Of a stretch of 7,902 bases of DNA, positions 5,848 through 7,902 are shown in pieces. The DNA is from an uncultured Bacteriovoracaceae bacterium (GTDB taxonomy: Bacteria; Bdellovibrionota; Bacteriovoracia; Bacteriovoracales; Bacteriovoracaceae). The stretch's first letter is position 1; each line of letters opens with the position of its first letter. A program made the position numbers and the translations under genes. The notes under the pieces are model-generated. The model saw only the letters and a program-made list of their open reading frames with translations, made no database searches and was not told where the DNA came from. Location: the NCBI GenBank assembly GCA_937952395.1, contig CALFYV010000393.1, positions 1 through 7,902 of the forward strand, in the 5' to 3' direction.

Positions 5848-7896
5848 ATGAGTGAAAAAATAAACTTTAAAACTCTGAGACCAAAACTCAAAGAGTGTCA
5901 TATTTATCAAGGTGAGCGCAACCTAGTGCTTGAAGAGAAAATTTCTCAAGCACAGGTAGTTTTACCTAAATCACATCAAAGTATTATAGAACTCTTCAAT
6001 GGTAAACATACACTCAAAGAAATGGTGACAATACTTTATACTAAAGAAGGACATGTCAGTTTTAATTCACTGATCACAACTTTAAGGTTGCTGCAAGATG
6101 CTCATCTTTTAGAAGGCCAAGAAAATCTTTTTGAAAATATTCACGATGAAAAAAGTCCACATGAACAAAAAGCCTCTCTTTTAATTAGAGCTTTTTTTGA
6201 AAAGCGGTTAATTAATAAAATTAAAATACCCTTTACCAGTGATATTCTCTATTATGTTTTAGCAGGGATCATTATCGCATTTGTTGCAACGAAAACTCAC
6301 TCCCATGTTTTTCAATTTCACTTGGCAAGATTTCTTAAAACTTCTACGGGTTATAATGAAGCCTTTCCTCGTTTAATTATTATGTCTTCTTTCCTTTTAA
6401 CCATGAAAGCATTATTTCAATCTATACTTTTATTGGTTTCAACTGGTTCTTTTTACGGGCCTTATTTTAGAGTCAATCTTTATGCTATTTACTTCGGCAT
6501 TAATGATAACTCTATTTATTCTCATCCTAAAAAAGACGTTATCATTAGCTATTCAGTTATCTCAGCCAGCTTATTTCTCTTTACAACAATTATCTTTTCT
6601 CAAATTTTTCCTCAAAGCACTTATTTAAATGACTTAAAAATACTGTCAATTCTTTTAACTTTTATAGAACTTAATCCTTATCGAAAAAGTGATCTGACCA
6701 AGATTTTTCATTTCTTCTATGCTGAAGAACAATTAAAAAGTATCATGCCCTATTTAAAAAACTGCTCACTCTCAGGTATTATCGAAGATACTCAAGCCAA
6801 AATTTCAGATGAAATTCGCTATGTGATCTACTCAATACTAGCATTTTCTTGGGCCATTGGCTTTTCACTCTTCAGTATTGATATTTTGATGAAGAGTTTT
6901 CCCAGCCTCTTTTTCCAAATCCAATTAGGAAGTATGGTAAGTAAAGTTTCTGCTATGGGTTTGAGCGCTATGTTTATGGCCCTTTTTGCTTATCTTTTTA
7001 TGGACCTTTCGCAAACCCTTATTAAAAATATAGTTTCTCCTCTTTTTGTCCCCTTGATGAAATTCAAAAGAAAATCGAAAGACTATGTCTCACCTGATAT
7101 TTCGATAGATACGATTAAGAAAAATTTAAGCCAACACATGCTATTTAATCAGCTAAACGAAAAAACCATTAATTATTTACTTAATAATTCAAAACTTAAA
7201 AAAGTGTCTAAAGGAACTCATCTTATTCTTCAAGGTGATGACAGTCGTGATGTTTATTTTATTGTGCAAGGAGAAGTCGATGTCAATGTAAGAGAGAATA
7301 CTGGACGGACCAAGCATATCGTGAAGATGGGGCCTAATACAGTTATCGGTGAAATGGCGATTTTAAATAAAACTAAACGAACTGCAAATGTGACTGCCCG
7401 TGAAGAAGTCATCTATTTAAATTTCCCTGAGGGGCTTTTTGAAGATTTACTGCAAAAAGAAGAATTTAAATCCGATATGGATAAACTTAAGAAGCGAATT
7501 GAAATCTCTCAATTTGTTTCAAGTGCTAATTTATTTAAAGACTTTCCGCCTGAAGTTATGAACCTATTTGTAGAGGCAGGGGATCTTGTCATGTTCCCGA
7601 CTGGTCACAATATAGTAGATGAAGGTGAACAAGATAAAACCTTCTACCTTCTGATTAAAGGTAAGGTTGAAATTCAAAAAAATAATGAAACCATCACTGA
7701 GTTAGGTCAAGGTGATTTCTTTGGAGAAGTGGCTTTGATCGCTAACGTGCCTAGAACAGCTTCAGTTCGCACAACCGAAGAGAGCTTGTTTCTTTTCATT
7801 GAAGACAAAGCTTTCTGGAATATTCTTTGTGAAAATATTGAACTCGCTATGTATATTGAAAGTGTGGGTCGCTCGAGAATGGAGGACTCTGCATGA
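5848..7896 (+). CDS. PqqD-like / degenerate M50-like membrane protein with two cyclic-nucleotide-binding domains
   Basis: This 682-residue protein has three parts. Residues 5-95 resemble the PqqD-type winged helix found at the start of M50-type peptide metalloprotease relatives (LRPKLKECHIY, IIELFNGKHTLKEMV, LRLLQDAHLLEG). Residues 130-400 hold about six membrane helices laid out like an M50 core, with ELNPYRKSD (274-282) at the place of the N-P-x-x-x-D-G motif. The first zinc motif HExxH is absent; the equivalent helix reads KALFQSILL. Two cNMP-binding domains follow (about 428-540 and 556-665). Their phosphate-binding cassettes look intact: GEMAILNKTKRTA (Gly501, Glu502, Arg511) and FGEVALIANVPRTA (Gly626, Glu627, Arg636). 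It is probably a non-proteolytic membrane receptor gated by cAMP, cGMP or another cyclic nucleotide; this is inference. No DNA-binding domain follows. TAAGGACGT abuts the ATG. The stop overlaps the next gene's start. Confidence 0.75.
   Translation: MSEKINFKTLRPKLKECHIYQGERNLVLEEKISQAQVVLPKSHQSIIELFNGKHTLKEMVTILYTKEGHVSFNSLITTLRLLQDAHLLEGQENLFENIHDEKSPHEQKASLLIRAFFEKRLINKIKIPFTSDILYYVLAGIIIAFVATKTHSHVFQFHLARFLKTSTGYNEAFPRLIIMSSFLLTMKALFQSILLLVSTGSFYGPYFRVNLYAIYFGINDNSIYSHPKKDVIISYSVISASLFLFTTIIFSQIFPQSTYLNDLKILSILLTFIELNPYRKSDLTKIFHFFYAEEQLKSIMPYLKNCSLSGIIEDTQAKISDEIRYVIYSILAFSWAIGFSLFSIDILMKSFPSLFFQIQLGSMVSKVSAMGLSAMFMALFAYLFMDLSQTLIKNIVSPLFVPLMKFKRKSKDYVSPDISIDTIKKNLSQHMLFNQLNEKTINYLLNNSKLKKVSKGTHLILQGDDSRDVYFIVQGEVDVNVRENTGRTKHIVKMGPNTVIGEMAILNKTKRTANVTAREEVIYLNFPEGLFEDLLQKEEFKSDMDKLKKRIEISQFVSSANLFKDFPPEVMNLFVEAGDLVMFPTGHNIVDEGEQDKTFYLLIKGKVEIQKNNETITELGQGDFFGEVALIANVPRTASVRTTEESLFLFIEDKAFWNILCENIELAMYIESVGRSRMEDSA
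7881..7885 (+). promoter_or_regulatory. Ribosome binding site GGAGG for the next gene, inside the 682-aa gene
   Basis: GGAGG lies in the last codons of the upstream gene, 7 nt before an ATG at 7893. This near-ideal placement supports the ATGA overlap as a real start. Confidence 0.6.
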
Positions 7897-7902
7897 TAAG
7901 AA
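7893..7902 (+). CDS. Start of a downstream gene, cut by window edge
   Basis: The last bases read ATGATAAGAA. The ATG overlaps the TGA stop of the cyclic-nucleotide protein by the common ATGA arrangement and is preceded by GGAGG at 7-nt spacing. Only M-I-R plus one base are visible, so nothing can be said of the product. The overlap implies translational coupling and shared transcription with the 682-aa receptor, making its product the most likely functional partner. Confidence 0.6.

Noticed and set aside
6148..6165. His-Glu pair in the linker of the 682-aa protein as a possible HExxH zinc site
   Set aside because: It reads HEQKA, lacks the second His, and lies in a soluble linker (about residue 105) before the membrane segments, not in a membrane helix.

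Overview
This AT-rich window (estimated by eye at 35-38% GC, not computed) looks like chromosome from a Gram-negative bacterium. It holds an AsmA/YhdP-like periplasm-spanning protein, an RcsF/DUF4156-type lipoprotein and three small signal-peptide-bearing proteins that look like outer-membrane beta-barrels. Low GC, dense envelope genes with few recognisable relatives, and a membrane protein with two cyclic-nucleotide domains would suit a Bdellovibrionota (Bacteriovorax-like) organism. That placement is inference; no taxonomic marker gene is present.

Layout: (1) 1-204 has no intact gene, only a possible decayed IS3-type OrfA remnant on the minus strand. (2) 205-3143 (minus) holds an RcsF/DUF4156-like lipoprotein, then a 34-codon membrane-peptide gene with a perfect AGGAGG ribosome site, then the 782-aa AsmA/YhdP-like protein. 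Between the lipoprotein and the peptide lies a perfect palindrome TGATCTAGATCA of the FNR type. It sits at the -41.5 position relative to a TATTCT -10 element, so the peptide and AsmA-like gene may form an FNR/CRP-family-regulated unit. (3) 3259-4287 (plus) holds a small barrel-like protein with a GTG start, then a four-helix inner-membrane protein with its own TATAAT box. (4) 4296-4367 is a perfect 22-bp inverted repeat with a 28-nt loop that almost fills the gap between two convergent genes. (5) 4369-5665 (minus) is a two-gene operon of predicted outer-membrane barrels, 10 nt apart. (6) 5848-7896 (plus) is a 682-aa membrane protein with a PqqD-like N-terminus, an M50-like membrane core lacking the HExxH zinc motif, and two cyclic-nucleotide-binding domains with intact-looking phosphate-binding cassettes. 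Its stop codon overlaps the start of another gene that leaves the window.

The genes share an envelope theme: lipid bridging or outer-membrane homeostasis (AsmA-like, RcsF-like), outer-membrane barrels and membrane signalling. The points most worth a second look are the FNR-type promoter with its unlisted small membrane peptide, the pseudo-protease/cyclic-nucleotide receptor, and the long hairpin element.
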